Notes under the pieces: model-generated | Database searches by the model: none | What the model saw: the letters and a program-made list of their open reading frames with translations, nothing else | What the model was told of the DNA's origin: nothing | Shown here: in pieces, positions 36,239-46,854 of the stretch | Numbering within the stretch: the first letter of the stretch is position 1 | How the letters are laid out: each line of letters starts with the position of its first letter | NCBI GenBank assembly: GCA_027076405.1 | Contig: JALTJN010000177.1 | Span: forward strand, 62,001-126,000 | Length of the DNA stretch: 64,000 bases | Direction: 5' to 3' | Origin: Chromatiales bacterium | GTDB lineage: Bacteria; Pseudomonadota; Gammaproteobacteria; UBA6429 | Position numbers and translations under genes: made by a program

Positions 36239-36547
36239 TTAATCGTCATAAATATCCTTAATTACCGCACCAATCTCGTAACCCTCTTCATGTCGCTGCT
36301 TAATCACTCGTACTACTTTTACATTTGCATGCAAAGAAGGAGTTAAAATATTAGCTGGCTTAATATTTATTTCAAAAATACTGTTTTTCTCCAGTTCAGT
36401 ATCGCTAATAAACATCATTCCTCTTCCGCTTAAATTGGCAACTTGCCCGATACGCTCCTCTTCATCAGAGTCCGCTTTTTTAAACACAATCTCGCAGTCG
36501 ATATCGATACGAATAAAATCACGTTTTTCGTCATATTCTCGCGTCAT
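36239..36547 (-). CDS. PilZ-domain protein (c-di-GMP effector)
   Basis: A 102-residue single PilZ domain. The c-di-GMP-binding motifs are visible: KRDFIRID (RxxxR form) at about 8-15 and NLSGRGM near 38-44. Such single-domain proteins relay c-di-GMP levels to motility or surface functions. Its partner is unknown; the nearest signalling genes are the hybrid kinase pair further downstream. Confidence 0.88.
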   Translation of the reverse strand: MTREYDEKRDFIRIDIDCEIVFKKADSDEEERIGQVANLSGRGMMFISDTELEKNSIFEINIKPANILTPSLHANVKVVRVIKQRHEEGYEIGAVIKDIYDD

Positions 36548-37160
36548 TAACGCCCCCTAAAAAGAATATATAAAATCTTCCTTAACTTTATGGGATGATT
36601 CACCTAACTGCAAGTTTTCAGTAATTTACTCAACAATTGTTTACATGTATTTATAGTATGCATGAGGTTTTTAATTAAAAAAACCGGCGTATAACTTTAT
36701 TTTAGTAAACTCTGAATTCTTTCCAAGAATAATCCTGTAGAAAAAGGCTTATTAATGATATTTTTCAATATTCCGTGTCAGTGAGATGTTTTGACTTCAT
36801 CTACTCTCGTGTTTGCATTTATCAGTGCTATCTCTGACGGCAACAAAACAGTTCTTGCTTCTACAATAATTCTTTGAAACATGGTTTTTGCTGTTAAGTC
36901 ATAAAAACCAGCATGATCTGTTTTAACAAAGGGGGGCTCATCGGCCAGAGGTAATAGTTAGAGCAGCATTTATTGATGAACTCATTAAAATACAAAGAGG
37001 CAATACAATAGTAAATAAAATTCTGTTTTGTTTAAACAGTATGTAATTGATTCCCTACCAAGATTTTAAGTAATCGAATTTACACCAAATTTACCATATA
37101 AAAATAACGATTCTTACTGATAACGGCTATACTCTTAAAGTCTTTAAAAACAATATGACA
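36548..37160. other. Gene-free spacer with a possible gene remnant
   Basis: About 613 bases between the PilZ gene and the hybrid kinase gene. No intact gene is seen. The minus strand at 36697-36950 can be read as short protein-like pieces broken by stops. Confidence 0.5.
36697..36950 (-). pseudogene. Possible decayed receiver-domain gene fragment
   Basis: The minus strand gives ADEPPFVKTDHAGFYDL and about 40 more residues, then a stop, then after a short shift INKPFSTGLFLERIQSLLK and a stop. The last piece resembles the KPF-containing last helix of a receiver domain, as in the kinase next door. The reading is broken and short, so this is a tentative call. Confidence 0.3.
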
Positions 37161-39749
37161 TTATTCAAGTAATTCGCGTATTTTATTTAATAAAGCTCGG
37201 GTGCTGTAGGGCTTTTGAAGAAGACTTTTTGATAATCCGCTATCAGTATTCCCAATATTCTGCTCATCAGAAAAACCACTGACTAACTGAATTTTTATTT
37301 TGGGGTATTTTTTCTTCACAATCGATGCAAGCTCATAGCCATTCATATCAGGCATAATAATATCTGAAATCAATACGTCAACAGACTCTTTATTAAGAAT
37401 CTCCAGAGCATCTCTGGCATTTTCAGCACAAAAAACAGAATAACCATGACGATTTAAAGATTCACAGGTTAAATGAAGTAAAGCAGTTTCATCATCAACA
37501 ATTAATAAAGTTTCTTTACCTTTTAAATTATTCAAGCTTTCTGTGACAGATTGATTTTTATTATTATCCTCTCCGATAAATTTAGGGAAATATAATGTAA
37601 ACTGACTACCCTGCCCGGGTTGCGATTCAACCTGAATACTGCCATCACACCGCGTAATAAACCCATATACCTGACTCAATCCCAACCCCGTTCCTTTGTC
37701 ACCCTTGGTTGAATAAAACGGATCAAAAATTCGTTCTCTCGTTACCTCATCCATTCCGCAACCGGTATCAGTAATTTTCAACAGCACATAATCTCCCGCC
37801 TGCAAATCTAGTAAGTTTGCATCAAAAGAATCAATTTTCTTGTTCATCGTCTCTATTATCAATCGACCATTATTTTCAATGGCATGCATGGCGTTAATAC
37901 TGATATTTAATATTGCATCTTCCAGATCACCCGCATCAGCACAAATCAAATCAAGCTCATCTTCAAGAACTAAAACAAGTTTAATACGTGCTGTAAGTGT
38001 TTTTTCCAGCATATGCTGCTCATCAAGCAAAACTTTGTTAAGTTCAATAGCTTCTGCATCTGTCGATTCTTGCCGTGAAAAAGAAAGCAGTTTTTTTGTT
38101 AATTTTGCTCCACGCTCAGCGGCATGATATATTTCATTTACATAATCCAGTAATACAGGATTGCTGTTTAACATACTTTGTAATAGTTCAGCATAACCCA
38201 GTACAACGCCAAGCATATTATTATAATCATGGGCAATCCCACCGGTCAGTTTGCCTAATGCTTCCATTTTTTGGCTACGGCGAAGTTGTTCTTCATGTTC
38301 TTTCAATTTTGTAAGATCAGTACAGGAACTTATAAAACGTCGTTTGCCATCAATGGCAGAAGGCAACTCTTCTACAAATATACGCATTGGGAATATTGTT
38401 TTATCTTTACGTAAGCCAGTAACTTCCCTGCCTTGACCTATGACTTTTGTAATCCCTGAATCCAGATAATTTTTCAGGTACTGATCATGTGAACTGCTAT
38501 AAGGTTCCGGCATTAGACAATTAATATTTTTTCCGCTAATTTCACTAACAGAATACCCAAATAACCTCTCCGCAGAGTGATTAAATGTATTTACAATACC
38601 TTCCTCATCAATGGTAATAACAGCATCTACCATAGATTGTAGAATTTCCCGCTGTTCCTGCTCCTTTTCTTGAAGTTTTTCACGCAGCTGATATTGTTCA
38701 GTCACATCATTAAAAACCAGTACCATGCCAAGTATTTGTTTGCCATCTCGAATTGGCGCAGCCGAATCGGCAATATGATATTCATGACCATTCTTTGCTA
38801 TTAGTGTCGTATGATTACTCAGATAAACAGTCTCTCCATATGCCAATACTTTTTCAACCGGGTTGGTTATCGGTTTACGACTTGTCGCATTAACAATTTT
38901 GAAAACACTTTTTAATGACTGCATATAAGCTTGCTTGTTTGTCCAGCCGGTAAGTTGCTCAGCGACAGGATTTAAGCGAGTAACAAATCCCTTATCATCA
39001 GTTGTAATTACCGCATCACCGATACTGTTCAATGTTTGTGAAAGATATTGTTTCTGATGCTCAATTTCTGAAATTTGTTCATGCAACCTTTTATGCATAT
39101 CATTGATCGATTTCACTACGGCATCGAATTCATCTTGAGATTTATTATTTCTATCAAGTGTAAGTGAAGTGTTGTTTGATAAAGGATCATGCTGCTCAGA
39201 GAATTCGGAGATAGTAGATAAATGCCTGGCAACCAGTTTATAAAATAAAAAATAAATAAAAAGAGCAACCAAAGATGTTTTAACAGCATTTACTACTAGT
39301 ATCACCCATACCTTGTCATATAATCGCTGATATACTCCATCAAGACTGACATTAACCATTAAAGTACCAATACTAAGATCCTTATTTCTATGTCGATATT
39401 TCATTGGGTAATTACGCTGAATATTATTGCTTCCCCTAATCTCTCCTGCTTTTGCCCATAATTTTTGCTCATCACGTATTTCAACGTACTGCATATCTCT
39501 TATTTTCAATATACCTTCAATGCTGGTTTGCAATAATTTCCGATTTGATGCCCATAAAGCAGCAGTCAAACTGTTAAGATGAACACTTTCAATTTGATCT
39601 AACTCAGTGTGAATAAGACTTATATCAGTGTTGTAATCGCGATATAATTGAAAAGCAGTAATAATAAGTGTAATAAAGGAGCTGAATAAAACGATATAGA
39701 AAATAAAACGACGGGCAATTGAAGATCTATGAAGTGGTGATTTTCTCAT
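37161..39749 (-). CDS. Hybrid sensor histidine kinase with two PAS domains and a receiver
   Basis: The 862-residue protein has two membrane helices (about 14-34 and 147-171) around a periplasmic sensor, a HAMP-like linker, PAS domains at about 236-350 and 368-480, a histidine kinase core with phospho-acceptor H507 in GGIAHDYNNMLG and ATP-site motifs DTGCGMDEVTRERIFDPFYS and GTGLGLSQVYGF, and a C-terminal receiver (about 745-862) with DVLISDIIMPDMNGYE. The second PAS resembles FixL-type redox or oxygen sensors. It follows a periplasmic binding protein gene by 18 bases, which probably supplies the input signal. No dedicated response regulator is adjacent. Confidence 0.92.
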   Translation of the reverse strand: MRKSPLHRSSIARRFIFYIVLFSSFITLIITAFQLYRDYNTDISLIHTELDQIESVHLNSLTAALWASNRKLLQTSIEGILKIRDMQYVEIRDEQKLWAKAGEIRGSNNIQRNYPMKYRHRNKDLSIGTLMVNVSLDGVYQRLYDKVWVILVVNAVKTSLVALFIYFLFYKLVARHLSTISEFSEQHDPLSNNTSLTLDRNNKSQDEFDAVVKSINDMHKRLHEQISEIEHQKQYLSQTLNSIGDAVITTDDKGFVTRLNPVAEQLTGWTNKQAYMQSLKSVFKIVNATSRKPITNPVEKVLAYGETVYLSNHTTLIAKNGHEYHIADSAAPIRDGKQILGMVLVFNDVTEQYQLREKLQEKEQEQREILQSMVDAVITIDEEGIVNTFNHSAERLFGYSVSEISGKNINCLMPEPYSSSHDQYLKNYLDSGITKVIGQGREVTGLRKDKTIFPMRIFVEELPSAIDGKRRFISSCTDLTKLKEHEEQLRRSQKMEALGKLTGGIAHDYNNMLGVVLGYAELLQSMLNSNPVLLDYVNEIYHAAERGAKLTKKLLSFSRQESTDAEAIELNKVLLDEQHMLEKTLTARIKLVLVLEDELDLICADAGDLEDAILNISINAMHAIENNGRLIIETMNKKIDSFDANLLDLQAGDYVLLKITDTGCGMDEVTRERIFDPFYSTKGDKGTGLGLSQVYGFITRCDGSIQVESQPGQGSQFTLYFPKFIGEDNNKNQSVTESLNNLKGKETLLIVDDETALLHLTCESLNRHGYSVFCAENARDALEILNKESVDVLISDIIMPDMNGYELASIVKKKYPKIKIQLVSGFSDEQNIGNTDSGLSKSLLQKPYSTRALLNKIRELLE

Positions 39750-39767
39750 AAAATTTGCTTTTTATTT

Positions 39768-40550
39768 TTACTGCATCAATGGTTTTAATATTTTATTGTA
39801 CATACGATCGATGAAACCATCTCTTTTCATTTGCCTGATAGCTGCAGCGAGCCGGGGGACAAGCTTTTTATGTTTTTTATGCAGGTAAACATAAAATTTT
39901 GGCCGAGCTAAAGGCGGCTGAAGAAGATTAACGTCTTTAATATTATGCGCTTTTAAATATCCCAAACCGGACCAATTGGAATATGCAATAAAATCTACCC
40001 TGTCTTTAGCCAGCAAGGTAAATGATTGCTCTGCATTATCTGTTTTAATAATTTCGACCTTGTCTCCCAGTTTGCCAAAATTTTTCTCCATAATTTTCCA
40101 GCCGGAGATAACTGCCAGACTATGTGATACCACACTATCCCACCCTTTTACTTCAAATGATGGCATATTTTTTGAGAACAATACCATATCAATGGTCATC
40201 ACTGATTCCGGTACCTGAATCAAATTAGTATATTTTTTTTGTAAGCCGGCAACCCGTGCCAGATCACCATCATCAATGCCACGATTTGCATTAATCAATG
40301 CTCTTTCAGCAGGCAAGTGTACTGTTTCCAATTTATAGCCGATACGTCTAAAAGCTTCAGCAACGACCAAATCAGCAAAGCCAGTCTGAGCTTTATTGCT
40401 TACAGGGGGAGCAAAGGCAGTGTTAAGAACTATTATCTCTTGTGATAAAACAGATTGACTGAAAAAAATAAATAAAAAGACAAATAGCGATTTAAATCTC
40501 TCGCCAAAAAAATCATAATGGATATTCAGACAATATTTCATATAAAGCAT
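39768..40550 (-). CDS. Periplasmic amino-acid-type binding protein (SBP family 3)
   Basis: A 260-residue exported protein. After the signal region (SLFVFLFIFFSQSVLSQ), the mature part begins EIIVLNTAFAPPVSN and includes GFADLVVAEAFRRIGYKLE, the pattern of type 2 solute-binding proteins of family 3. No ABC transporter genes are nearby. It is the first gene of a pair with the hybrid kinase, so it likely acts as a periplasmic sensor. The start is uncertain: ATG at 40550 or 40541, with an open frame to 40619. Confidence 0.82.
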   Translation of the reverse strand: MLYMKYCLNIHYDFFGERFKSLFVFLFIFFSQSVLSQEIIVLNTAFAPPVSNKAQTGFADLVVAEAFRRIGYKLETVHLPAERALINANRGIDDGDLARVAGLQKKYTNLIQVPESVMTIDMVLFSKNMPSFEVKGWDSVVSHSLAVISGWKIMEKNFGKLGDKVEIIKTDNAEQSFTLLAKDRVDFIAYSNWSGLGYLKAHNIKDVNLLQPPLARPKFYVYLHKKHKKLVPRLAAAIRQMKRDGFIDRMYNKILKPLMQ

Positions 40551-40876
40551 AAAGTTTTTATCAACTTTTCCCCTTTTACAACATACAATATAATAGACTT
40601 TACGTAACTTACAAATCAAAATTACCCTTACTGTAAAGAGGGTTTAATGGTGTTCAAAATATTATTAAATCAATAAGACAATAAATAGTTCAATTTGCTT
40701 AATTATTTCTACAAATAATTAATAGTATTTGTCTGACCTTATATTTTAATTTTTATACCATATTGGCGGTCGAAGACTAATCCGTAAAATATAACACTTA
40801 AATAAATATACTTCTATTCAAAGAATATCAAGCTAACTAACTATATGATAAATATCGATATAAAGGGCTACAAACA

Positions 40877-43447
40877 GTGAAAGAGGGGATTAAAATAAAG
40901 CCTGAAAAATCGCAACACACCCCAATGATGCAACAATATTTACGCATCAAAGCAGAACACCCAGACACACTGCTGTTCTACCGCATGGGTGATTTTTACG
41001 AGCTTTTTTTTGATGACGCGCGTGAAGCAGCAAAATTATTAGATATCACACTCACTGCCCGCGGCTCATCTAATGGCAATCCTATTCCTATGGCCGGTGT
41101 CCCCTACCACGCGGCCGATACTTATTTAGCCCGCTTACTGCGCAAAGGCATGTCGGTTGCTATATGCGAACAAACTGGTGATCCAGCTACATCAAAAGGC
41201 CCCGTCGAACGTAAAGTAATGCGTATCGTAACGCCCGGTACAGTCACCGATGAGGCGCTACTTGAACAGGGCAAAGAAAGTTTAATCGCAGCCCTGTCTA
41301 TAGGAAAAGACAAGCAGTTTGGCATTGCCATGCTCGATATGAGTAGTGGCCGTTTCTCAGTCACTCAAGCTGGGGGAGATGAGGCATTATTTGGTGAGTT
41401 ACAACGCTTACGTCCAGCCGAACTATTGATTAGTGAAGATACTAATAGTGGTCCCTATCAAAAATATGCCGCAACTATAAAGCAACGTGCACCATGGCAC
41501 TTTGATACAAACTCGGCGACAAAAGAATTGTGCAATCAATTTTTAACAAAAGATTTAAACGGGTTTGGTTGTGCTGAGTTACCTTTAGCCATCTCAGCTG
41601 CCGGATGTTTACTCGCTTATGTAAAAGAAACACAACGTTCAGCCCTACCCCATATTCAGGCATTACATACCGAATCACGTGAAGACTGTTTAATTCTCGA
41701 TGCATCAACCCGTTATAATCTCGAGTTAAGCGAAAGTATTTCCGGCCATAATAAAAATACCTTAAGTGCTATTCTTGATCACACTGCCACTCCGATGGGG
41801 AGTCGGCTGTTACATCGCTGGATTCATCGCCCTTTGCGCGATCATAAATGCTTAAACAACCGTCAGGATGCGATTGAATCAATTTTAGAGTCTCAAAGCT
41901 ATGTTGGGCTCAATGATATATTGCAAGGCATTGGCGATATCGAACGAATATTAACCCGTGTTGCACTTAAGTCTGCACGTCCTCGTGATCTTGCTCAGTT
42001 AAGAGATGCGTTAGCACAACTGCCCACACTACAAATAAAATTAGCGCAGCATAAAAGCACACACTTAATCAACATCAGTAAAAAAATCAGTGAACATCCA
42101 ACGATCCATACTTTATTAAACAAAGCGGTGATAGAAACACCACCGTTATTAATTCGGGATGGTGGCGTCATTGCAACCGGTTACGATAAAGAACTTGATG
42201 AGCTACGCAGTTTACAAGAAAATGCCGGTGAATTTCTTGCCGCACTCGAAGCAAAAGAGAAAAAGGAAACAGGCATCAATGCCCTTAAAGTCGGTTACAA
42301 CCGGGTGCATGGTTATTACATTGAAATTAGTCGACTTCATTCAGATGTTGTGCCTGAACATTATCAACGCCGGCAAACTTTAAAAGCTGCAGAGCGATTC
42401 ATCACTCCTGAATTGAAAGCACTTGAAGATAAAGTATTGAGTGCCAATGAACGGGCTTTAGCGCGAGAAAAAAGTTTATACAATGAATTACTCGACAAGC
42501 TAAATGACTCTTTCTCAGCATTACAACTCTGCGCACAAGGATTATCTGAACTTGATGTCTTGCACAATCTGGCTGAACGAGCAGACTGTTTAAATTATGT
42601 GCGACCAAAACTGGTAGGTAAGACAGGCATTCAGATTAAAGGTGGTCGTCACCCTGTTATTGAACAGGCTCAGGAAGCGCCGTTTACCCCTAATGATATT
42701 TCGCTATCTACGCAACAGCATTTACATTTAATTACCGGCCCTAACATGGGGGGTAAATCAACTTATATGCGCCAGACAGCTTTAATTGTTTTGATGGCGC
42801 ATATTGGTTGTTTTGTACCCGCTGAAAGTGCCGAAATCGGGAATATTGATCGTATCTTTACCCGTATTGGCGCATCGGATGATCTTGCCAGTGGCCGTTC
42901 AACCTTCATGGTTGAAATGACCGAAACTGCAAATATTTTACATAACGCAACCGAAAACTCTCTGGTGCTGCTCGATGAAATTGGTCGTGGCACCAGTACT
43001 TATGATGGTCTTTCTCTGGCCTGGGCATGTACCGAACAGCTGGCATTAAAAACAAAAGCACTCACGTTATTTGCCACCCACTATTTTGAACTAACCAAAT
43101 TAGCCGATGAACTCAAAGGCTGTATTAATGTTCACCTTGATGCTATCGAGCATGAAGATACTTTGGTCTTTTTACACAAAGTAAAGACAGGCACCGTCAA
43201 TAAAAGTTATGGTTTACAAGTAGCAACTCTCGCAGGTGTCCCTCGCAATGTGGTTAATAGGGCGAAAGAAAAATTAAGAGAACTGGAATTAGAGCAAATT
43301 GAACCAATAGTAAACGATTCCCATTCCACTATGACTACTGCTATTGTCGAATCAGAACTTGAAAAAATTGTCGAAAATACCCAACCCGACGAGCTATCTC
43401 CCCGCGAGGCGCTTGAGCTAATATATCGAATGAAAAAACTATTGTGA
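40877..43447 (+). CDS. mutS: DNA mismatch repair protein MutS
   Basis: MutS recognises mismatches and starts repair. The 856-residue protein has the mismatch-binding FYE (F40-E42) in [13 protein letters not shown], the connector and lever domains, and the ATPase with Walker [10 protein letters not shown] and [19 protein letters not shown]. The start is GTG at 40877 with AAGGG 9 bases upstream. It is divergent from the binding-protein/kinase pair and followed by fdxA. A mutS close to pncC and recA is a known gammaproteobacterial arrangement. Confidence 0.97.
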   Translation: MKEGIKIKPEKSQHTPMMQQYLRIKAEHPDTLLFYRMGDFYELFFDDAREAAKLLDITLTARGSSNGNPIPMAGVPYHAADTYLARLLRKGMSVAICEQTGDPATSKGPVERKVMRIVTPGTVTDEALLEQGKESLIAALSIGKDKQFGIAMLDMSSGRFSVTQAGGDEALFGELQRLRPAELLISEDTNSGPYQKYAATIKQRAPWHFDTNSATKELCNQFLTKDLNGFGCAELPLAISAAGCLLAYVKETQRSALPHIQALHTESREDCLILDASTRYNLELSESISGHNKNTLSAILDHTATPMGSRLLHRWIHRPLRDHKCLNNRQDAIESILESQSYVGLNDILQGIGDIERILTRVALKSARPRDLAQLRDALAQLPTLQIKLAQHKSTHLINISKKISEHPTIHTLLNKAVIETPPLLIRDGGVIATGYDKELDELRSLQENAGEFLAALEAKEKKETGINALKVGYNRVHGYYIEISRLHSDVVPEHYQRRQTLKAAERFITPELKALEDKVLSANERALAREKSLYNELLDKLNDSFSALQLCAQGLSELDVLHNLAERADCLNYVRPKLVGKTGIQIKGGRHPVIEQAQEAPFTPNDISLSTQQHLHLITGPNMGGKSTYMRQTALIVLMAHIGCFVPAESAEIGNIDRIFTRIGASDDLASGRSTFMVEMTETANILHNATENSLVLLDEIGRGTSTYDGLSLAWACTEQLALKTKALTLFATHYFELTKLADELKGCINVHLDAIEHEDTLVFLHKVKTGTVNKSYGLQVATLAGVPRNVVNRAKEKLRELELEQIEPIVNDSHSTMTTAIVESELEKIVENTQPDELSPREALELIYRMKKLL

Positions 43448-43524
43448 GTCGAATTTAGGCGCATTTTGCTTTATTATAGGCCCACAAATTTTCCAAAGTA
43501 ATCATTCTTTTCAGGAGCCACGAC

Positions 43525-43848
43525 ATGACATATGTAGTAACCGACAATTGTATCAAATGCTTATACACAGATTGTGTTGAGGTATGTCCTGTCGATTGTT
43601 TTCATATAGGCCCAAATTTCATGGTAATCGACCCTGATGAATGCATTGATTGCACTTTATGTGAACCGGAATGTCCCGCAGAAGCCATTTTTGCCGAGGA
43701 TGAATTACCCGCAGGCACAGAAAATTTCATTGAGTTAAATGAAGAGCTGTCGCGCGAATGGCCAGTCATTACAGAACAAATCGATCCACCTGCCGATGCC
43801 GCAGAGTGGGATGGTAAACCGGATAAACTGAAATATCTCGAACGTTAA
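43525..43848 (+). CDS. fdxA: Seven-iron ferredoxin FdxA
   Basis: A 107-residue ferredoxin with Cys spacing for a [3Fe-4S] and a [4Fe-4S] cluster: [18 protein letters not shown] at 9-26 and [15 protein letters not shown] near 38-52. It carries electrons in the cytoplasm. AGGAG precedes the ATG. It lies 77 bases after mutS and 11 bases before the addB-like gene. Confidence 0.95.
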   Translation: MTYVVTDNCIKCLYTDCVEVCPVDCFHIGPNFMVIDPDECIDCTLCEPECPAEAIFAEDELPAGTENFIELNEELSREWPVITEQIDPPADAAEWDGKPDKLKYLER

Positions 43849-43859
43849 TCTCGTCCTAT

Positions 43860-46775
43860 ATGGTGAGAGAACACATAACACTTATTCCCTACGGTGATGA
43901 TCCCCTCGCCCTGCTTGCACAGCACTTACTCGAAGACTATGCAGAACAACTGCCCGACCTGACACAGGCCGTTATTCTTTTAGCCGAAGCCCATGCAGCA
44001 AAACGTTTACGTCACCTTTTACTTCATTACGCAGAGCAACGTGGTATACAGGCATTACTTTGCCCGCAAATTCTAAATTTGCGTGACTGGGGAAAACGCC
44101 AGTTTAAAAATAAGCAAACAAATCAAAATACTATTTGCGGACAACACCAACGCGAACTTATTTTGTTTGATGCTTTAACACAACATAAAACATTATTGGG
44201 TAGCGGCAGCCCATGGCACTTAACCGATGATTTACTCAAGTTATTTGATCAGCTAACGTTAAATCAAACTTTATTACCCGATAATTATGATGAATTTGAA
44301 AAAATAATTGCAAATAGTTACGGGCTTTCTTCAGACGATTTTCCGGCTCTGGGTCATGAAGCAAAATTAGTACATACCCTGTGGAATGCATGGCACACTC
44401 AGTTAAATGCTGAAAACCTTTTTGATAGTGAAGCAGCATATTTACTTGGCTTAAATGCAGATATTCAAAACAATAACAATACTCTTTATATTGCGGGCTA
44501 CCATGACTTTACTATCGCCGAACAAAATTGGTTAAACCAGCTTATTGACAAACAGCGTTGTCAGTTATATCTGCATGGACAGCAATTTATTACGACAGAT
44601 TCAGACTCATCTGAATATCATCCTGACAAACCCATTTCAAAATTACTTAATCACTTTAATATTACAGAAAATAAGCCGGTTAAAAATAACTATACCCGAT
44701 TTATCAATAGTTGTTATGCACAGGAACAAAATAGTTTTTTAAAACGAACAACTGATTTTTCTAAAACAAACTCCGCTGATATTAGTCAACGCCTCAAATT
44801 TTTATTTAGTAAGGGACATGAAGAACAGGCCCATACAGTTGAACTACAAGTTAGGCGCTGGTTACTCGCCGGAAAAACGAATATTGGTATTGTCACAGAG
44901 AATCGTCGACTTGCCCGACGAGTACGTGCACTTTTAGAAAGAGCCGATATTCCATTAGAAGATCTAGCCGGTTGGGCACTATCAACAACGCGAGCAGGTG
45001 CAGTACTAGAGCGCTGGTTAGAATGTATAGAAGAAGATTTTTCGCACCAGCCTTTGCTTGATATATTAAAGTCCCCCTATATATTTGGCGATTTAGATCC
45101 GCAACAGGTTAAACATGCAGCTTATCGTTTAGAACATGACATTATTCGTCAGGAAAACATCGCAAGAAATTTACATCACTATAAAAAAACCATCCAGGCC
45201 AGAGAAGAAAAATTACAATGGTCGTCGCAAACAAGTGAAACGCTCTTTGTTATTTTAAACTCTTTTCTCAGTGCAAGTGACTACTTAACACCTATGCTCA
45301 AGGGTATTCACCAGGCCCATGAATATATTGAAAATCTGATTGCCAGCTTTAAGCAACTGGGAATGATTGCATTATTAGAAAATGATGCTGCCGGTGTGCG
45401 TATTCTCGAAATGTTAGAAACACTGAAACATAGTGCCATTCAATACCCTTTAAAATTTAACTGGGCAGATTTTCGTACCTGGCTTGGCCGTAGTCTTGAA
45501 AAATTTGTTTTCGTCCCGGAAAAAACATCCAGCCCGGTGACATTAGTTGGCTTAGGGCAAAGCCGTTTACAACAATTTGATGCGTTAATCATTGCCAGCG
45601 CAGAACATGAACACTTGCCGGGAAAAACGAACATAACTCCGTTTTTTAATAATGCCGTGCGTCTACAATTAAATTTAAGTACGACTCATGATATGTTAAC
45701 GGAACGTTTCCACCACTTTCGACGCTTGCTTGAGGCAGCTCCGGAAATTTTAATTACCGCAAATAATGAAGAAAATGGCGAGGAGGTACCGTTAAGTCCC
45801 TGGCTAGAAATACTGCACCGGTTTTATTATCGAACCTATTCAACTACTCTTGAAGACAACGAATTAAAAGAGCTTATTAGCCAGGCTGAAAGTTTTGTTA
45901 TTCGAAGCAGCGATAAATCTCTTCCGGAAAAAACTGTACGAGCAAAATCATCTTTACCTGAAAAGTTGTTACCTCAACAATTTTCACCCAGCAGTTATCA
46001 AACCCTAATGAATTGTCCTTATCAATTTTTTGCAGCACGCGGCTTAAATTTATCGGCAAGTGAAGAGGTACAGGAAGCCTTATCAAAAAGCGATTATGGT
46101 GAACGGGTTCACCTCTGTCTGGAAGCTTTTCATCAGAATGTGGCCTGGCTGCCAGGGCCATTTAAAGAAACACTTAGCGAAAAAAACCGTACCTTAGCAA
46201 TAGAAACCTTAAAAGACATTGCACAACAGGTTTTTTCACCTGATCTGGATAATAGCTTTGAACACAGCGCCTGGCTGGAACAATGGCTCAAACTTATTCC
46301 CGACTATATTGATTGGCAAATTAAAAATGCTAGCAAGTGGACTTTTTATAAAGCAGAGCTTCAAAGCAAAATCGAATGGCAACAAAATATCAGCCTGCAT
46401 GGGCGATTAGATCGAATCGATAAAAATGACAGCGGTTTAAGTATTATTGATTATAAAACAGGCAACTCTGCCAAAATAGCCGATATTGAACAAGGTGAAG
46501 CCGTACAGCTCCCCTTTTATGCACTGCTGGCAGAATCAGAATTAAAACAAAATGTTAGTCAAGTCAGTTATCTCACTCTTGGTAAAACAGTGAAGTATGC
46601 CGCTAAACTTTCAGGCGACGAACTGGAGACCATTAGCCAGCAAATCGCTGAAAGGCTTGTCATGATTATTAATGACATAAAACAAGGTAAAGAGCTCACA
46701 GCCTGGGGAGATGAAGGTACCTGCAATTACTGCAATATCAATCGGCTTTGTCGAAAACAGGCATGGAGTAATTAA
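43860..46775 (+). CDS. addB: AddB-like PD-(D/E)XK nuclease / inactive helicase subunit
   Basis: The 971-residue protein opens ITLIPYGDDPLALLAQHLL and has an AddB-like helicase region without an intact Walker A motif. The C-terminal RecB-type nuclease reads HGRLDRIDKNDSGLSIIDYKTG, with the catalytic D and DYK. Cysteines in NCPYQFF and in CNYCNINRLC match the iron-sulfur staple of AddB nucleases (one Cys, then CxxC-x5-C). It works with the AddA-like protein from 47334 to resect DNA breaks. The nuclease and Fe-S motifs make the class firm; AddB naming rests on the pairing. Confidence 0.85.
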   Translation: MVREHITLIPYGDDPLALLAQHLLEDYAEQLPDLTQAVILLAEAHAAKRLRHLLLHYAEQRGIQALLCPQILNLRDWGKRQFKNKQTNQNTICGQHQRELILFDALTQHKTLLGSGSPWHLTDDLLKLFDQLTLNQTLLPDNYDEFEKIIANSYGLSSDDFPALGHEAKLVHTLWNAWHTQLNAENLFDSEAAYLLGLNADIQNNNNTLYIAGYHDFTIAEQNWLNQLIDKQRCQLYLHGQQFITTDSDSSEYHPDKPISKLLNHFNITENKPVKNNYTRFINSCYAQEQNSFLKRTTDFSKTNSADISQRLKFLFSKGHEEQAHTVELQVRRWLLAGKTNIGIVTENRRLARRVRALLERADIPLEDLAGWALSTTRAGAVLERWLECIEEDFSHQPLLDILKSPYIFGDLDPQQVKHAAYRLEHDIIRQENIARNLHHYKKTIQAREEKLQWSSQTSETLFVILNSFLSASDYLTPMLKGIHQAHEYIENLIASFKQLGMIALLENDAAGVRILEMLETLKHSAIQYPLKFNWADFRTWLGRSLEKFVFVPEKTSSPVTLVGLGQSRLQQFDALIIASAEHEHLPGKTNITPFFNNAVRLQLNLSTTHDMLTERFHHFRRLLEAAPEILITANNEENGEEVPLSPWLEILHRFYYRTYSTTLEDNELKELISQAESFVIRSSDKSLPEKTVRAKSSLPEKLLPQQFSPSSYQTLMNCPYQFFAARGLNLSASEEVQEALSKSDYGERVHLCLEAFHQNVAWLPGPFKETLSEKNRTLAIETLKDIAQQVFSPDLDNSFEHSAWLEQWLKLIPDYIDWQIKNASKWTFYKAELQSKIEWQQNISLHGRLDRIDKNDSGLSIIDYKTGNSAKIADIEQGEAVQLPFYALLAESELKQNVSQVSYLTLGKTVKYAAKLSGDELETISQQIAERLVMIINDIKQGKELTAWGDEGTCNYCNINRLCRKQAWSN

Positions 46776-46821
46776 ATCAGGGAGTAATTAAACCAGCAAT
46801 ATTAGTAATAGGTAATATAGG

Positions 46822-46854
46822 CAAAAAAATAGGCGACCAAAATATTGGCCGCCT
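46822..46854 (-). terminator. Terminator of the CsrB-like RNA
   Basis: On the minus strand AGGCGGCC, loop AATATTTT, GGTCGCCT is followed by ATTTTTTT. The stem has one G-U pair. It may also serve in the opposite direction for the addB-like transcript, since T follows the hairpin there too. Confidence 0.9.
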
